From: Nageia nagi
Lineage: Eukaryota; Pinophyta
Direction: 5' to 3'
NCBI GenBank assembly: GCA_050084985.1
Contig: JBITNC010000001.1
Location: 64,666,001-64,730,000 of the forward strand
Length of the DNA: 64,000 nucleotides
Made by a program: the position numbers and the translations under genes. The notes beneath the pieces were generated by a model. The model was not told the origin of the DNA, did no database searches, and saw only the letters and a program-made list of their open reading frames with translations. Shown here in pieces: positions 62,101 to 64,000 of this stretch (position 1 is the first letter of the stretch; each line of letters begins with the position of its first letter).

Positions 62101-63915
62101 ACTTCAAACTCAAGTAAAACATAACCAAAATGAAGGTCACCACACAAAGAAAGAAATGCTGCCTTTGAAACTTGAAAGTGACAAATGGAGCCCTGAATCT
62201 CACTTTTGAAGCCCGCAAACTGTCTCCTCTGCATTTTCCTCTTCCCTGCATTTTTTACTTCTGCACAGCTCCTCCAGTTTGCAAGTAGAAATTTTAAAGT
62301 GAGACTGAGAAAAGCTTTTTTTATTCATTCTGAGTTTTTGTACAGTGCAGCTTGAATAATCAGCTCAATATGCACATGCGGCCGATTATTCGGCCTAATG
62401 CATAATTGTCCAAAAATGAGCGAAAAGTTGCATATTCCAGAATATGTGATTTTTGCTTATTATTCGAAAAAGATGACTTGCAATACTTGCCAAATATTGG
62501 CTTATTTATGCTCAGAACCATTAAACATCATGGCTCATATTGAATTTGGCTTAGATACATTATGTTTGACCAAATTGCTATGCACATCTTGGAAACCCTC
62601 TGCAAGTTCCACCCCTAGAGGCTTAGAACTAGGGCAGTCCTCTTTACAGATTGCCATAACATTGATAATGGCTTGCCAATATGTAGATGAAACATTGAAG
62701 GGAACATTCGATGAAAAGAAAACTTTGTTTTTGACAATTGATCTTGTATGATTTGTAGTCATTTAGTTCTGTGAGGGTAGGTTCAGCTTGATTAGTGTGG
62801 CAAGCAGAAAGGTTGTGGGAAGTACTCTAGAGTTTGAGGTATTAGGAAGGGTAAGGGAGAAGATTAAACAGAATCATAATAGTAGCAATACAGTAATACA
62901 AACAGCATTGTTTGACTTGTTTTCAACCTTGAGAATGGAAACTGGCCAAATTTGGGTCTTGGATATGAATGTCATGGTTTTCTTTACACATGGCTAGTTA
63001 CAGGTAAGTGCAAAATTATATCACGGCCTGGTCTCTATTTTGTGAGTACCTTGAGTAAAGGAGGGTGCAATACAATTTTTGGGATAACCCAATAAGAGAC
63101 CTAAGAACTGGCACCAACAAGAATTTCCCAAAAATTGTCCTAAGATTCCTCAACTAACTATTCCATTGATTCCCAATGTCTTTAATATCCAACATTCCTA
63201 CTCCAAAAATTCTATTGGCAGGTGTGTTATGCTCCAAAAAACAAATAGAATGATTGTTTTCATCCTACAGACTTTGTGAATTTTGAACGACTTGAGGAGA
63301 ATACAAAATGGTTTTAATGATGAGTCGTTTCAATTTTCATTGTAGATAGAAACGACTTTATATCTTCGAAAAGATCACAATGAACCTGGCATTACAATTA
63401 ATACTATGCTATGTATGTTTTGTGGAATTGTTGTTTATATCATCCTGTTATAACTAACATGCAGTTCACATAATATTTTTAAAATGATCGCATATGTCTG
63501 ACAATTTAAATGTACCAGGGCTTTATGGACTTGTTCAAGTTAGCATTGTAGGAATTCTGGTTAAGGAAAACAATTATGGAACACACTATTGAAGGTGTTG
63601 ATAGCATCACAACAATAGTGAGAAAAACACATCGACTTTTAAAACGGGGGCTTGTGACATTCATAATTATAACATGACTTTGCATGAAAGAGTAATATAT
63701 GAAGGGTATTCGATTTAACTTCACAAAAACAAATTAATAAATTCAATATTCTATTCATGAAGAGAAGACAAGGTACTATCTTTAGGATACCGATAAGGTG
63801 AATAGAAACTTCATTGTTTATTAAATTGCAGGTGGACCCAGCAGTTGGTGCAGCAATGCTAGCATGGAACTATTGTCTCCAGGATAGGTTAGAAAGTACA
63901 CCAAACGACAAATGA
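4209..63915 (+). CDS. NAGK: N-acetyl-D-glucosamine kinase (whole gene, 7 exons)
   Basis: NAGK phosphorylates N-acetylglucosamine with ATP to GlcNAc-6-phosphate, a cytosolic salvage step toward UDP-GlcNAc. It belongs to the BadF/BadG/BcrA/BcrD ATPase branch of the actin/hexokinase fold. Exons 1 to 7 are 4209-4425, 11323-11474, 28136-28326, 37640-37768, 51499-51667, 58199-58329 and 63832-63915. They carry in order [10 protein letters not shown] (phosphate 1), [33 protein letters not shown] (phosphate 2), [26 protein letters not shown] and VVMVGGV-like LVMVGGVLE (adenosine), then [14 protein letters not shown] and a stop. The length, about 356 residues, fits the family (human about 344). All introns have GT-AG ends, but exon 2/3 and exon 5/6 each need one base more or less to keep frame (see findings). 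Introns range from about 5.5 to 16.7 kb because of nested transposons. I am confident of family and exon set, less so that this copy encodes a full protein. Confidence 0.88.
4426..6284 (+). other. Intron 1, left part: no recognised element
   Basis: This is intronic sequence with no domain-bearing frame. Frames at 4671-4868, 5356-5589 and 6096-6278 have translations without recognisable motifs, so I treat them as chance. The right end (about 6285) passes into the decayed Tat-like retroelement, whose 5' LTR and gag I could not find. Confidence 0.5.
6285..9525 (+). mobile_element. Decayed Ty3/gypsy retroelement, Tat-like (pol remnant)
   Basis: Conceptual translation in shifting frames gives the pol order of Tat-lineage Ty3/gypsy elements. 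A pre-RT linker ([15 protein letters not shown]) lies near 6385-6435, followed by RT with [19 protein letters not shown] near 6660-6715 and [16 protein letters not shown] from 6828. The RT catalytic box at 6918-6929 reads YVVD instead of [21 protein letters not shown] follows near 7027-7075. A second, archaeal-type RNase H ([23 protein letters not shown]) is near 7890-8000. Integrase core pieces ([41 protein letters not shown]) are at 8842-9097, with a C-terminal [19 protein letters not shown] near 9390-9450. The second RNase H points to the Tat/Ogre lineage. Many frameshifts and stops show an old, dead copy. No LTR pair or target duplication was found. Confidence 0.78.
9526..11322 (+). other. 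Intron 1, right part: probable 3' region of the Tat-like element, then plain intron
   Basis: From about 9530 to 10640 the sequence is probably 3' non-coding or LTR remnant of the preceding element. Phrases built on TTATTTGGACCA recur loosely near 10095, 10298, 10347 and 10398, with paired TCAACTCCTTTTTGATT-like segments near 10115 and 10438, suggesting degraded internal repeats. From about 10640 to the exon 2 acceptor at 11321-11322 there is ordinary intron. Frames at 10652-11276 carry no domain. Confidence 0.4.
11323..11474 (+). CDS. NAGK: NAGK exon 2
   Basis: The acceptor is GCAAAGCAG|AAACTG. The exon encodes [16 protein letters not shown], then [19 protein letters not shown] and [10 protein letters not shown], a conserved block of plant NAGKs. 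Two donors are possible. The family-like donor is after CTTAG at 11470 (AG|GTTTGT, phase 2). A second GT four bases on (TTT|GTGGGT, end 11474, phase 0) is the only one that keeps exon 3 in frame as written, adding one Phe. I list the longer form because it yields an open frame, but the shorter donor is probably ancestral. Confidence 0.8.
11475..12182 (+). other. Intron 2, first 0.7 kb: no recognised element
   Basis: AT-rich intron sequence directly after exon 2 with no supported feature. It probably represents native intron, because it lies between the exon and the first clearly bounded insertion. Confidence 0.45.
12191..12960. mobile_element. Non-autonomous hAT-type element (MITE), 770 bp
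   Basis: Identical 8-bp duplications ATTATAAC flank the block at 12183-12190 and 12961-12968, the duplication length of hAT transposons. The ends are imperfect inverted repeats: the left end begins CAGTTTTACATGG, and the right end read from outside begins CAAGGTTACATGG. Both subterminal regions are GC-rich in an AT-rich setting: the left has GGACCCCCTCCCC and CCCCTCGACCATCTCGGGG, the right GGCCTAACGTCCCCCAATC. There is no transposase. A frame at 12267-12503 on the - strand has no domain and reflects the GC-rich ends. The termini differ from those of the autonomous hAT at 23182-27136, so another hAT family mobilised it. Confidence 0.8.
13030..14520 (-). pseudogene. Decayed Copia reverse transcriptase / RNase H fragment
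   Basis: On the - strand, [26 protein letters not shown] (13290-13390; first and last parts match the DNQSAI..AKNP..H.RTKHI..HF signature) marks the C-terminal RNase H of a Ty1/copia polyprotein. Upstream in the same orientation, near 14310-14400, a broken [16 protein letters not shown]-like stretch resembles the LKQAPRAWYEKI motif of Copia RT. Stops and frameshifts are frequent, and no LTR pair was recognised. It is distinct from the larger Copia element starting at 15080, whose own RNase H lies at 16461-16900. Confidence 0.6.
14521..15074. other. Intron 2 segment without recognised feature
   Basis: AT-rich sequence between the old Copia fragment and the left target duplication (TTCTT, 15075-15079) of the large Copia. 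A 61-codon frame at 14734-14919 on the - strand shows no domain. Confidence 0.4.
15080..15539 (-). repeat. 3' LTR of the intron 2 Copia element
   Basis: This LTR corresponds to 27560-28047 with roughly one difference in ten to fifteen bases, so the insertion is not recent. Its outer terminal dinucleotide has changed (CGAAAG where the other LTR has TGAAGG). It lacks 28 bases that the right LTR has between two CTCC copies, consistent with slippage between short direct repeats. The inner end is CATTCCAACA. Confidence 0.85.
15995..16320. repeat. Three-copy tandem repeat, period about 109 bp
   Basis: The phrase TAGAGCATGCACATAC starts at 15998, 16106 and 16215, giving periods of 108 and 109. Within each unit GAGTTCCTCACA(C/T)ATGGATAA occurs twice, so the unit is itself an old duplication of a roughly 55-bp module. 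The array sits between the end of the Copia pol frame (16461) and its 3' LTR, a place where plant Copia elements often carry variable repeats. Confidence 0.85.
16461..20430 (-). pseudogene. Copia gag-pol polyprotein, inactivated
   Basis: Reading leftward, the gag core ([20 protein letters not shown]) is at 19953-20327. A zinc knuckle [14 protein letters not shown] lies near 19530-19570 after an Asn/Arg-rich low-complexity stretch (19640-19740). The protease [12 protein letters not shown] is near 19390-19420. Integrase has [11 protein letters not shown], a CEKCILGK zinc site and a core with HSDLIGPF and FNDDFSR (18561-19067). RT has [14 protein letters not shown] near 17650 and YMDD near 17414-17427. 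RNase H has [10 protein letters not shown] near 16790-16820 and [16 protein letters not shown] near 16610-16660. In-frame stops replace expected Gln or Trp: a TAG pair at 18558-18563 (expected PYTPQQNG), TAG at 16776-16778, and TAG at 17535-17537 where WYKK is expected. Frameshifts also separate gag blocks. The polyprotein cannot be made as written. Confidence 0.85.
20547..20836. repeat. Foldback (long inverted repeat), arms about 131 bp
   Basis: The left arm 20547-20678 and right arm 20706-20836 are inverted copies with scattered mismatches, separated by a 27-base loop. For example TTTTACAACTCAAATAATCC in the left arm recurs inverted at the right edge. Frames read on opposite strands here give near-identical peptides (both contain FTTQIIHV and NN(V/I)TLHL), the expected mirror effect of a palindrome rather than two genes. 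The loop contains AGCAATATACTC, which also begins the direct repeat immediately to the right. It lies in the Copia leader. Confidence 0.85.
20837..20945. repeat. Direct repeat of about 42 bp next to the foldback
   Basis: A block starting AGCAATATACT(C/T)TCACAA and continuing GAGAAGTACTAACTATTTTCC appears at about 20835-20876 and again at about 20900-20941, separated by a short spacer. The first part also occurs in the foldback loop, hinting that the foldback arose by inverted duplication of local sequence. Confidence 0.75.
20946..22369. other. Copia leader region, non-coding, with short tandem repeat
   Basis: AT-rich sequence inside the Copia element between gag and the 5' LTR. At about 21506-21600 a 41-base unit built on AAGCATGTATTATTAACTTT and GAACAATTAAGTACT is repeated twice, followed by a partial third copy. 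A homopolymer-rich stretch of A lies near 22016-22030. No coding signal is seen. Confidence 0.5.
22370..22975. other. GC-rich island of unknown origin inside the Copia leader
   Basis: This 0.6-kb stretch is strikingly GC- and purine-rich compared with its AT-rich surroundings and is open in several frames on both strands (for example 22435-22695 + and 22349-22754 -), as expected from composition alone. It contains two copies of GAATGATAATGAGATCCATT about 45 bases apart (near 22669 and 22714) and two variants of GAGAA(T/G)GGAGAGGGGTCG(T/C)AG (near 22695 and 22881). I do not recognise a protein. It may be a captured host fragment or part of an unknown non-autonomous insertion. Confidence 0.45.
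23091..23126. repeat. TA dinucleotide microsatellite
   Basis: An uninterrupted run of TA repeats lies about 50 bases left of the hAT target duplication. Confidence 0.9.
23199..23285. promoter_or_regulatory. Left subterminal ACTCG array of the hAT element
   Basis: Eight ACTCG pentamers, all in one orientation, lie within about 90 bases of the left end, mixed with TCGGC and CTCGG variants. In hAT elements subterminal clusters of short motifs bind the transposase, so that role is inferred here. The block is CpG-rich and undecayed. Confidence 0.65.
23584..26336 (-). CDS. hAT-family transposase (BED finger, DUF659, C-terminal dimerisation)
   Basis: Five exons read on the - strand: 26336-25113, 25004-24864, 24770-24365, 24256-24041 and 23927-23584. 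All four introns are GT-AG, phases match, and the total is 2331 bases, about 776 residues plus stop. The start [11 protein letters not shown] is the first Met after upstream stops. Residues about 25-75 form a BED zinc finger ([19 protein letters not shown]). A DUF659-type RNase-H-fold core follows, with [28 protein letters not shown], a second acidic position in [14 protein letters not shown], and [17 protein letters not shown]. Exon 3 carries the linker before the hAT dimerisation block [20 protein letters not shown], whose CER glutamate is the likely third catalytic acid. The last exon encodes an acidic tail with a DQPLQ repeat. It should cut and paste the surrounding element. No frameshift or stop is seen. 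Confidence 0.9.
26958..27125. promoter_or_regulatory. Right subterminal ACTCG/CGAGT array of the hAT element
   Basis: I count nine ACTCG and seven CGAGT pentamers, in both orientations, in roughly 180 bases next to the right end. It lies upstream of the transposase start, so besides transposase binding it may overlap the transposase promoter. CpGs are intact, unlike in the older hAT relatives of this window. Confidence 0.65.
27145..27559 (-). other. Copia leader beside the 5' LTR, with primer-binding site
   Basis: This is the short internal Copia stretch between the hAT insertion and the right LTR. The tRNA-iMet primer-binding site (GCTCTGATACCA on the + strand) is at 27545-27556. The rest is non-coding. 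Confidence 0.65.
27560..28047 (-). repeat. 5' LTR of the intron 2 Copia element
   Basis: It begins TGAAGGAACTAACA and ends CATTCCAACA on the + strand, keeping the TG...CA ends. It is 488 bases long. Relative to the left LTR it has 28 extra bases near 27756-27783. The duplication TTCTT follows at 28048-28052. Because the element is antisense to NAGK, any LTR promoter here would transcribe leftward, away from exon 3. Confidence 0.88.
28136..28326 (+). CDS. NAGK: NAGK exon 3 (ATP phosphate-2 loop)
   Basis: The acceptor TTTACAG|GGAGAT opens an exon encoding [37 protein letters not shown] (phosphate-2 motif GTGS) and GREASR-like [17 protein letters not shown], ending GGGAG|GTATAT in phase 2. The frame of this core needs phase 0 at the acceptor. 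The family-like start would be phase 2 into R-E-I-F-P, which is visible at 28136-28148 but then lacks one base before GAT at 28151. So either the shifted exon 2 donor is used or a base is missing (see findings). Confidence 0.85.
28327..30368 (+). other. Intron 3, left part: no recognised element
   Basis: About 2 kb of intron between exon 3 and the first hAT remnant. Frames at 28408-28987 have no domain. It has no visible repeats and may be native intron. Confidence 0.45.
31560..33015 (+). mobile_element. 5'-truncated LINE (non-LTR retrotransposon) remnant
   Basis: In shifting + frames the sequence gives VPILMFAD near 31582-31608 (the RT catalytic FADD box, here reading FADL), [10 protein letters not shown] near 31645-31675, [17 protein letters not shown] near 31690-31740 and [18 protein letters not shown] near 31768-31830, the usual order of a plant L1-type RT C-terminus. 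A zinc-knuckle-like region ([18 protein letters not shown]) follows near 32190-32240. The 3' tail GGTCATCTGTGGACATTAAT (about 32970-32989) recurs at 38041 and 50521. The insertion splits hAT copy 2 and is itself split by a retroposon at 32821-32956. Confidence 0.68.
32821..32956 (-). mobile_element. Short 5'-truncated poly-A retroposon
   Basis: A run of T at the left edge is the poly-A tail of a - strand insertion. The body, read on the - strand, includes TTTGTAAATACAAGTTTTGG and matches the 3' end of the larger retroposon at 48848-48931. Flanking ATTGATCACTTTT-like duplications lie at 32811-32820 and 32957-32966. The tail plus target duplication indicate LINE-style retroposition. Confidence 0.78.
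33851..35689. other. Intron 3 repeat-rich stretch without recognised coding
   Basis: No domain was found on either strand. Short motifs such as GCCAACGT(T/C)TGG recur near 34072, 34122 and 34223, and expand into a tandem array at 34805-34970. Frames here (for example 33862-34152 +, 34340-34582 +) look random. Confidence 0.45.
34805..34975. repeat. Degenerate tandem repeat around CCAACGTGGGGGTCTAGG
   Basis: Units of roughly 30-40 bases with the core (C)CAACGTGG(GGG)TCTA(GG) and an ATGCC spacer occur about five times. Copies are imperfect and vary in length. Related motifs are found up to 0.7 kb to the left. Confidence 0.7.
35690..36270. repeat. Possible MITE with TTCGA/CTCGA-rich inverted ends
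   Basis: The left end has TTATCAAGTTCG and AAAAAGTTCGAATTT. The right end, inverted, has TTATCGAGTTCGAGTTCG. The interior includes very AT-rich sequence (35970-36150). The pattern resembles non-autonomous hAT-like elements, but no flanking duplication was found, so the limits are approximate. Confidence 0.4.
36271..37639 (+). other. Intron 3, right part: no recognised element
   Basis: Ordinary AT-rich intron up to the exon 4 acceptor. I see nothing I can support as a gene or mobile element. Confidence 0.45.
37640..37768 (+). CDS. NAGK: NAGK exon 4
   Basis: The acceptor is TACGTTCAG|TGGTTATGG. The first base completes Ser after exon 3 ([13 protein letters not shown]), and the exon reads [20 protein letters not shown] then [11 protein letters not shown], ending ATTGG|GTATGT in phase 2. 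Both splice sites are canonical and the frame is open. Confidence 0.9.
37769..39076 (+). other. Intron 4, left part: LINE-tail-like fragment and unassigned sequence
   Basis: At 38041-38062 GGTCATTAGAGGACATTAAT matches the 3' tail of the intron 3 LINE, so a LINE remnant may lie just upstream. From about 38500 to 38990 the sequence is less AT-rich and hints at coding on the - strand (a stretch resembling [15 protein letters not shown]), but I recognise no family. Confidence 0.4.
39480..39675. other. Plastid DNA insertion (NUPT) with psbA-trnH spacer-like sequence
   Basis: The segment ends with most of plastid trnH-GUG in reverse (39628-39675), and the AT-rich sequence to its left is in the position of the psbA-trnH spacer. 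It lies between two copies of about 80 bases of Copia RT sequence (about 39398-39478 and 39680-39755, both containing CATCAACATACAACAACAAA-like text). This suggests insertion during repair of a staggered break. The left limit is approximate. Confidence 0.65.
39628..39675 (-). pseudogene. trnH: Plastid-derived tRNA-His (GUG) remnant
   Basis: Read on the - strand, AGTGGATTGTAAATCCACC forms the anticodon arm and GCGGGTTCAATTCCCATC the T arm, followed by an acceptor end ATTTGCC. This is plastid trnH with the acceptor 5' half and D arm missing. Compared with the conserved plastid sequence as I know it, the anticodon GTG reads GTA, and CCCGTCGTTCGCC has become CCCATCATTTGCC, three CpG transitions typical of methylated nuclear DNA. 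It cannot be a working tRNA. Confidence 0.8.
41030..41952 (+). repeat. 5' LTR of the non-autonomous LTR element
   Basis: 923 bases, TG...CA ends, nearly the same as 46177-47097. It contains a TATATAAGG motif near 41412-41421, a plausible LTR TATA box, and AATAAA-type signals further on (near 41821-41826 ATAAATA). Confidence 0.88.
42703..43119 (+). CDS. Gag-like N-terminal frame of the non-autonomous element
   Basis: This 138-codon frame begins [20 protein letters not shown], predicted helical or coiled-coil, and contains [12 protein letters not shown] near residues 50-61. The chromovirus gag in intron 5 has [11 protein letters not shown] at the corresponding place before its retrotransposon-gag domain. 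The rest, Glu-rich ([20 protein letters not shown]), has no recognisable domain, and the tryptophan-rich gag core is absent. I read it as the start of a gag frame fused to unrelated sequence. Whether it is translated is unknown. Confidence 0.5.
   Translation: MELFRRKENEQKLDAMIALMQEIVTLKRASMQQNGTNQPKREKRQLQQKMTIPTFNGQDGLSTLGKTEKVEIFHQKEELEENCAENFEVFLTIEKEEKGQIENFEENVGSEDLSAMEHGLSSMIDLVIEMLLSHLTFV
43116..43547 (+). CDS. Uncharacterised frame in the non-autonomous element
   Basis: A 143-codon frame overlaps the previous one by four bases (ATGA), so it could be a continuation after one frameshift. The product is Asn/Glu/Cys-containing ([37 protein letters not shown]) and I recognise no family. 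Other frames of the interior (43795-44271, 45023-45376, 45328-45729) are similar in character: moderately long, in the element's own strand, without known motifs. Confidence 0.3.
   Translation: MKENQNTFFCTFIPTHVENEFNEKHDAHDLGKELENVSNLVFAYSMGKIQKGVEEFSVCESLERYGLRFQIKPLDNCDHNGLNFSCVKSFARERSITLENCDQPLNAWDLGILFMYGKSSFGGEKHKHIQPWYMSHTHLMGGG
43548..46150 (+). other. Interior of the non-autonomous element, unidentified
   Basis: This 2.6-kb interior has + strand frames at 43795-44271 (158 codons), 44284-44550, 45023-45376 and 45328-45729 that overlap or adjoin, as if one longer frame had acquired frameshifts. Translations contain repeated His/Cys-rich and aromatic stretches ([36 protein letters not shown]). 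No pol motif is present on either strand. I cannot assign a function. Confidence 0.45.
46177..47097 (+). repeat. 3' LTR of the non-autonomous LTR element
   Basis: 921 bases, matching 41030-41952. Differences from the 5' LTR in the first part are mostly CG to CA or TG (for example CTCGTGG to CTCATGG, TTGCGTCC to TTGCATCC). The polypurine-like tract GAGAATGGCAGAC immediately precedes it. Confidence 0.88.
47587..48273 (+). CDS. Uncharacterised acidic protein of the poly-A retroposon
   Basis: The frame encodes 228 residues. The first 75 or so ([20 protein letters not shown], then [15 protein letters not shown]) look globular and resemble, only loosely from memory, leader-ORF proteins of plant retroelements. 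The middle is strongly acidic ([32 protein letters not shown]). Upstream, a frame with [20 protein letters not shown] near 47365-47420 seems part of the same protein but is interrupted by stops. A second frame, 48390-48689, basic ([20 protein letters not shown]), could be its continuation after a frame break. There is no RT or nuclease. The protein is probably element-encoded, now broken. Confidence 0.4.
   Translation: MAKVIVKLFTMEGRYTKLFGVYFVLLNHFRGNCRINFRYFLFHSLDACIRKNRRAMPVHQGLIKILVEFVNVGARRIRPLYQQMLVTPLLDATPLGNPGREARRSPSLPKEPASLPVIELSSDSDNPAPEEEVLEPESEPEARIKLVDYCDDEDDEEEEINLRRMEVEEEKGKESPIPLTTGGEDDIPIETPLGWRRSIQRNVGPPQRKMRIGVGPHQSMDIGSQTPP
48390..48689 (+). CDS. Second, basic frame of the poly-A retroposon
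   Basis: 99 codons, rich in Lys and Arg ([20 protein letters not shown]), ending 240 bases before the poly-A tail. It follows the acidic frame in the same direction, so it may be the C-terminal half of one former protein. I do not recognise a domain. Confidence 0.3.
   Translation: MRFKKVYGKQRHFAEWGRIDKRGKEWCNVRMIRRAAKATQFLCYNKQRLVGERWKVTRASHQKEVPIAISIPNSEGLTNMEMELLWDCFNKKNSNFEID
49177..49918 (+). other. Probable 3' internal remnant of an LTR retrotransposon
   Basis: No domain can be named. The end of this stretch, AAGCTTTGAGGGGAG at 49904-49918, is a polypurine tract directly followed by TGTTAGAATAG, so the preceding sequence should be the 3' internal part of an old LTR element. The 95-codon frame 49451-49738 lacks motifs. 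Confidence 0.45.
49919..50134 (+). repeat. LTR remnant preceded by a polypurine tract
   Basis: It starts TGTTAGAATAGAGG right after GCTTTGAGGGGAG and could end at the CA near 50133. This layout (purine tract, then TGTTAGAAT) is typical of the 3' LTR of plant Copia elements. No partner LTR was found in the window. Confidence 0.5.
50135..50762 (+). other. Intron 4 sequence with a LINE-tail-like fragment
   Basis: GGTCATTCATGGACATTAAT at 50522-50541, followed by AAAATTTC and a T-rich run, matches the LINE 3' tail of intron 3. Otherwise there is no recognised feature up to the fossil exon. Confidence 0.4.
50763..50932 (+). pseudogene. Fossil duplicate of NAGK exon 6
   Basis: The segment aligns with 58218-58383: CTTGTGATGGTTGGTGGTGT, GAAACTGAT and TTTCCAGGAGTTATTC are shared, and similarity continues through the donor (GACGTTAGCATG here, AAGGTTAGTGTA there) into the following intron. 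It has lost one base after GAAACTGAT (ATAGGTGGG against AATGGGTGGG), shifting the frame, and the codon before the donor reads Asp instead of Lys. The exon's first 19 bases and acceptor are not recognisable. It lies in the same direction as the gene, 0.6 kb before exon 5, so it is a leftover of a tandem duplication within the gene. Confidence 0.85.
50933..51498 (+). other. Intron 4, last part: native intron
   Basis: AT-rich intron between the fossil exon and exon 5 with no supported feature. Confidence 0.45.
51499..51667 (+). CDS. NAGK: NAGK exon 5
   Basis: The acceptor is TTTTTGGCAG|ATGGACT. Its first base completes Gly of exon 4, then [40 protein letters not shown] and [14 protein letters not shown], an uninterrupted match to the family pattern. 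The only plausible donor is GGAAAG|GTTAGA, leaving phase 0. Exon 6 expects one base to come from this exon, so a G may be missing at the G run at 51667-51668 (see findings). Confidence 0.88.
51942..52627 (-). repeat. 3' LTR of the chromovirus
   Basis: 686 bases, with + strand ends TGAAATATCCC and GGGACATTACA. It differs from the other LTR at GAGACTATAG/GAGACCATAG, CTGTAGCAA/CTGTAACAA, an extra AG near 52256 and one T in a T run. Confidence 0.95.
52623..57323 (-). pseudogene. Chromovirus gag-pol-chromodomain polyprotein, three breaks
   Basis: The likely start is [12 protein letters not shown] at 57323. The gag core ([19 protein letters not shown], then [14 protein letters not shown]) changes frame near 56725, where one base seems lost. 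The long frame 56808-53455 (1117 codons) carries a zinc knuckle LCFSCKKPW...GHRC (about residue 215), a protease with [11 protein letters not shown] (about 304; the usual D-S/T-G reads D-G-G), RT with FFDDILVYS (about 648), RNase H from IDCDASGFG (about 793) and integrase with MDFISGLP and SDRDSKF (about 1045-1102). At 53460 an extra T in a T run breaks integrase, which continues as [16 protein letters not shown] to the [16 protein letters not shown] box. TAG at 52860-52862 (expected Gln) then cuts off the chromodomain, [20 protein letters not shown]. The stop TAA is formed by the first bases of the LTR. Few breaks fit a recent insertion. Confidence 0.92.
57366..58050 (-). repeat. 5' LTR of the chromovirus
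   Basis: 685 bases, near-identical to 51942-52627, directly followed on the + strand by GAGAA and 143 bases of native intron before exon 6. Confidence 0.95.
58199..58329 (+). CDS. NAGK: NAGK exon 6 (adenosine motif)
   Basis: The acceptor is GATTGCAG|ATGGACG. The frame that matches the family starts with two bases of a split codon: (g)AT-GGA-CGT, giving [16 protein letters not shown]. It continues [20 protein letters not shown] then VIPIQPK, ending AAG|GTTAGT in phase 0. Without a base from exon 5 the sequence reads MDVSLFLL and stops at TGA, so the join is the weak point of the gene model. A decayed second copy of this exon is at 50763-50932. Confidence 0.87.
58330..59446 (+). other. Intron 6, left part: no recognised element
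   Basis: Ordinary intron between exon 6 and the third hAT remnant. No supported feature. Confidence 0.45.
59447..62410 (-). mobile_element. Old hAT element (copy 3)
   Basis: The left end CATAGTTGGAAAGAG resembles the end of copy 2 (CATAGTTGAGAAAAG). Near both ends GATTCGGC and ATTATTCGGCC motifs appear where the intact element has GACTCGGC. Transposase remnants on the - strand keep the order of the intact copy: a BED finger [20 protein letters not shown] at about 61860-61920, [20 protein letters not shown] at 61081-61296, [20 protein letters not shown] at 60970-61050, [20 protein letters not shown] near 60840-60900, and C-terminal [16 protein letters not shown] near 60005-60060. Stops and frameshifts make it dead. 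Target duplications were not found, so both limits are approximate. Confidence 0.75.
62411..63831 (+). other. Intron 6, right part: no recognised element
   Basis: Mixed AT-rich intron to the exon 7 acceptor. Frames at 62398-62997 + have no domain. No LTR or inverted repeat pair is seen. Confidence 0.45.
63832..63915 (+). CDS. NAGK: NAGK exon 7 (C-terminus and stop)
   Basis: The acceptor is AAATTGCAG|GTGGACC. It encodes [20 protein letters not shown] then ESTPNDK and TGA, phase 0 with exon 6 ([15 protein letters not shown]). P-A-V-G-A-A is the conserved C-terminal helix of the family. The last 85 bases of the window are 3' untranslated or flanking sequence, and no polyadenylation site can be assigned before the window ends. 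Confidence 0.9.
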   Translation: MDPAVGAAMLAWNYCLQDRLESTPNDK

Positions 63916-64000
63916 TACAAGATCCATCATTGGTCTATCATATTGATTTGTAACTATGCAAGATATATTGCATAAATTTGATTTCAAATTTATTGCCCTT

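Overview
This window looks like a piece of a large, repeat-rich seed-plant nuclear genome; a conifer or other gymnosperm is my best inference. The reasons are very AT-rich DNA, one host gene with enormous introns, plant-type Copia, Ty3/gypsy (Tat-like and chromovirus), LINE and hAT elements nested in each other, plant-type tRNA-iMet primer-binding sites, and a decayed plastid trnH insertion. I cannot name the species from sequence alone.

The host gene is on the + strand and runs from about 4.2 kb to 63.9 kb. Seven short exons (4209-4425, 11323-11474, 28136-28326, 37640-37768, 51499-51667, 58199-58329, 63832-63915) together encode an N-acetylglucosamine kinase (NAGK) of about 356 residues, with its ATP-binding motifs in the right order. 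About 1.07 kb of coding sequence is spread over 59.7 kb. Two single-base frame problems (exon 2/3 and exon 5/6) leave open whether the copy is intact, mis-assembled or decaying. A fossil second copy of exon 6 lies upstream of exon 5.

Region by region: 1-3.9 kb is AT-rich intergenic DNA with a decayed Pif1/Helitron-type helicase. Intron 1 (4.4-11.3 kb) holds a decayed Tat-like Ty3/gypsy element. Intron 2 (11.5-28.1 kb) holds a 770-bp hAT-type MITE with 8-bp target duplications, a Copia fragment, and a 13-kb Copia element (15080-28047, 5-bp duplication). That Copia is itself interrupted by an apparently complete hAT transposon (23182-27136, perfect 8-bp duplication, intact five-exon transposase of about 776 residues). 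Intron 3 (28.3-37.6 kb) holds an old hAT relative, broken by a LINE, itself broken by a short poly-A retroposon. Intron 4 (37.8-51.5 kb) holds a degenerate Copia with a plastid trnH insertion in it, split by a poly-A retroposon, which is split by a large non-autonomous LTR element (41030-47097). Intron 5 (51.7-58.2 kb) is almost entirely one young chromovirus (51942-58050). Intron 6 (58.3-63.8 kb) holds a third, old hAT relative.

The elements relate to each other. The non-autonomous LTR element carries the same primer site, a similar gag start and the same polypurine-tract region as the chromovirus, so it is probably mobilised by that lineage. The three hAT elements share a terminus and domain plan but differ in age. 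Most transposon coding regions lie antisense to the host gene.
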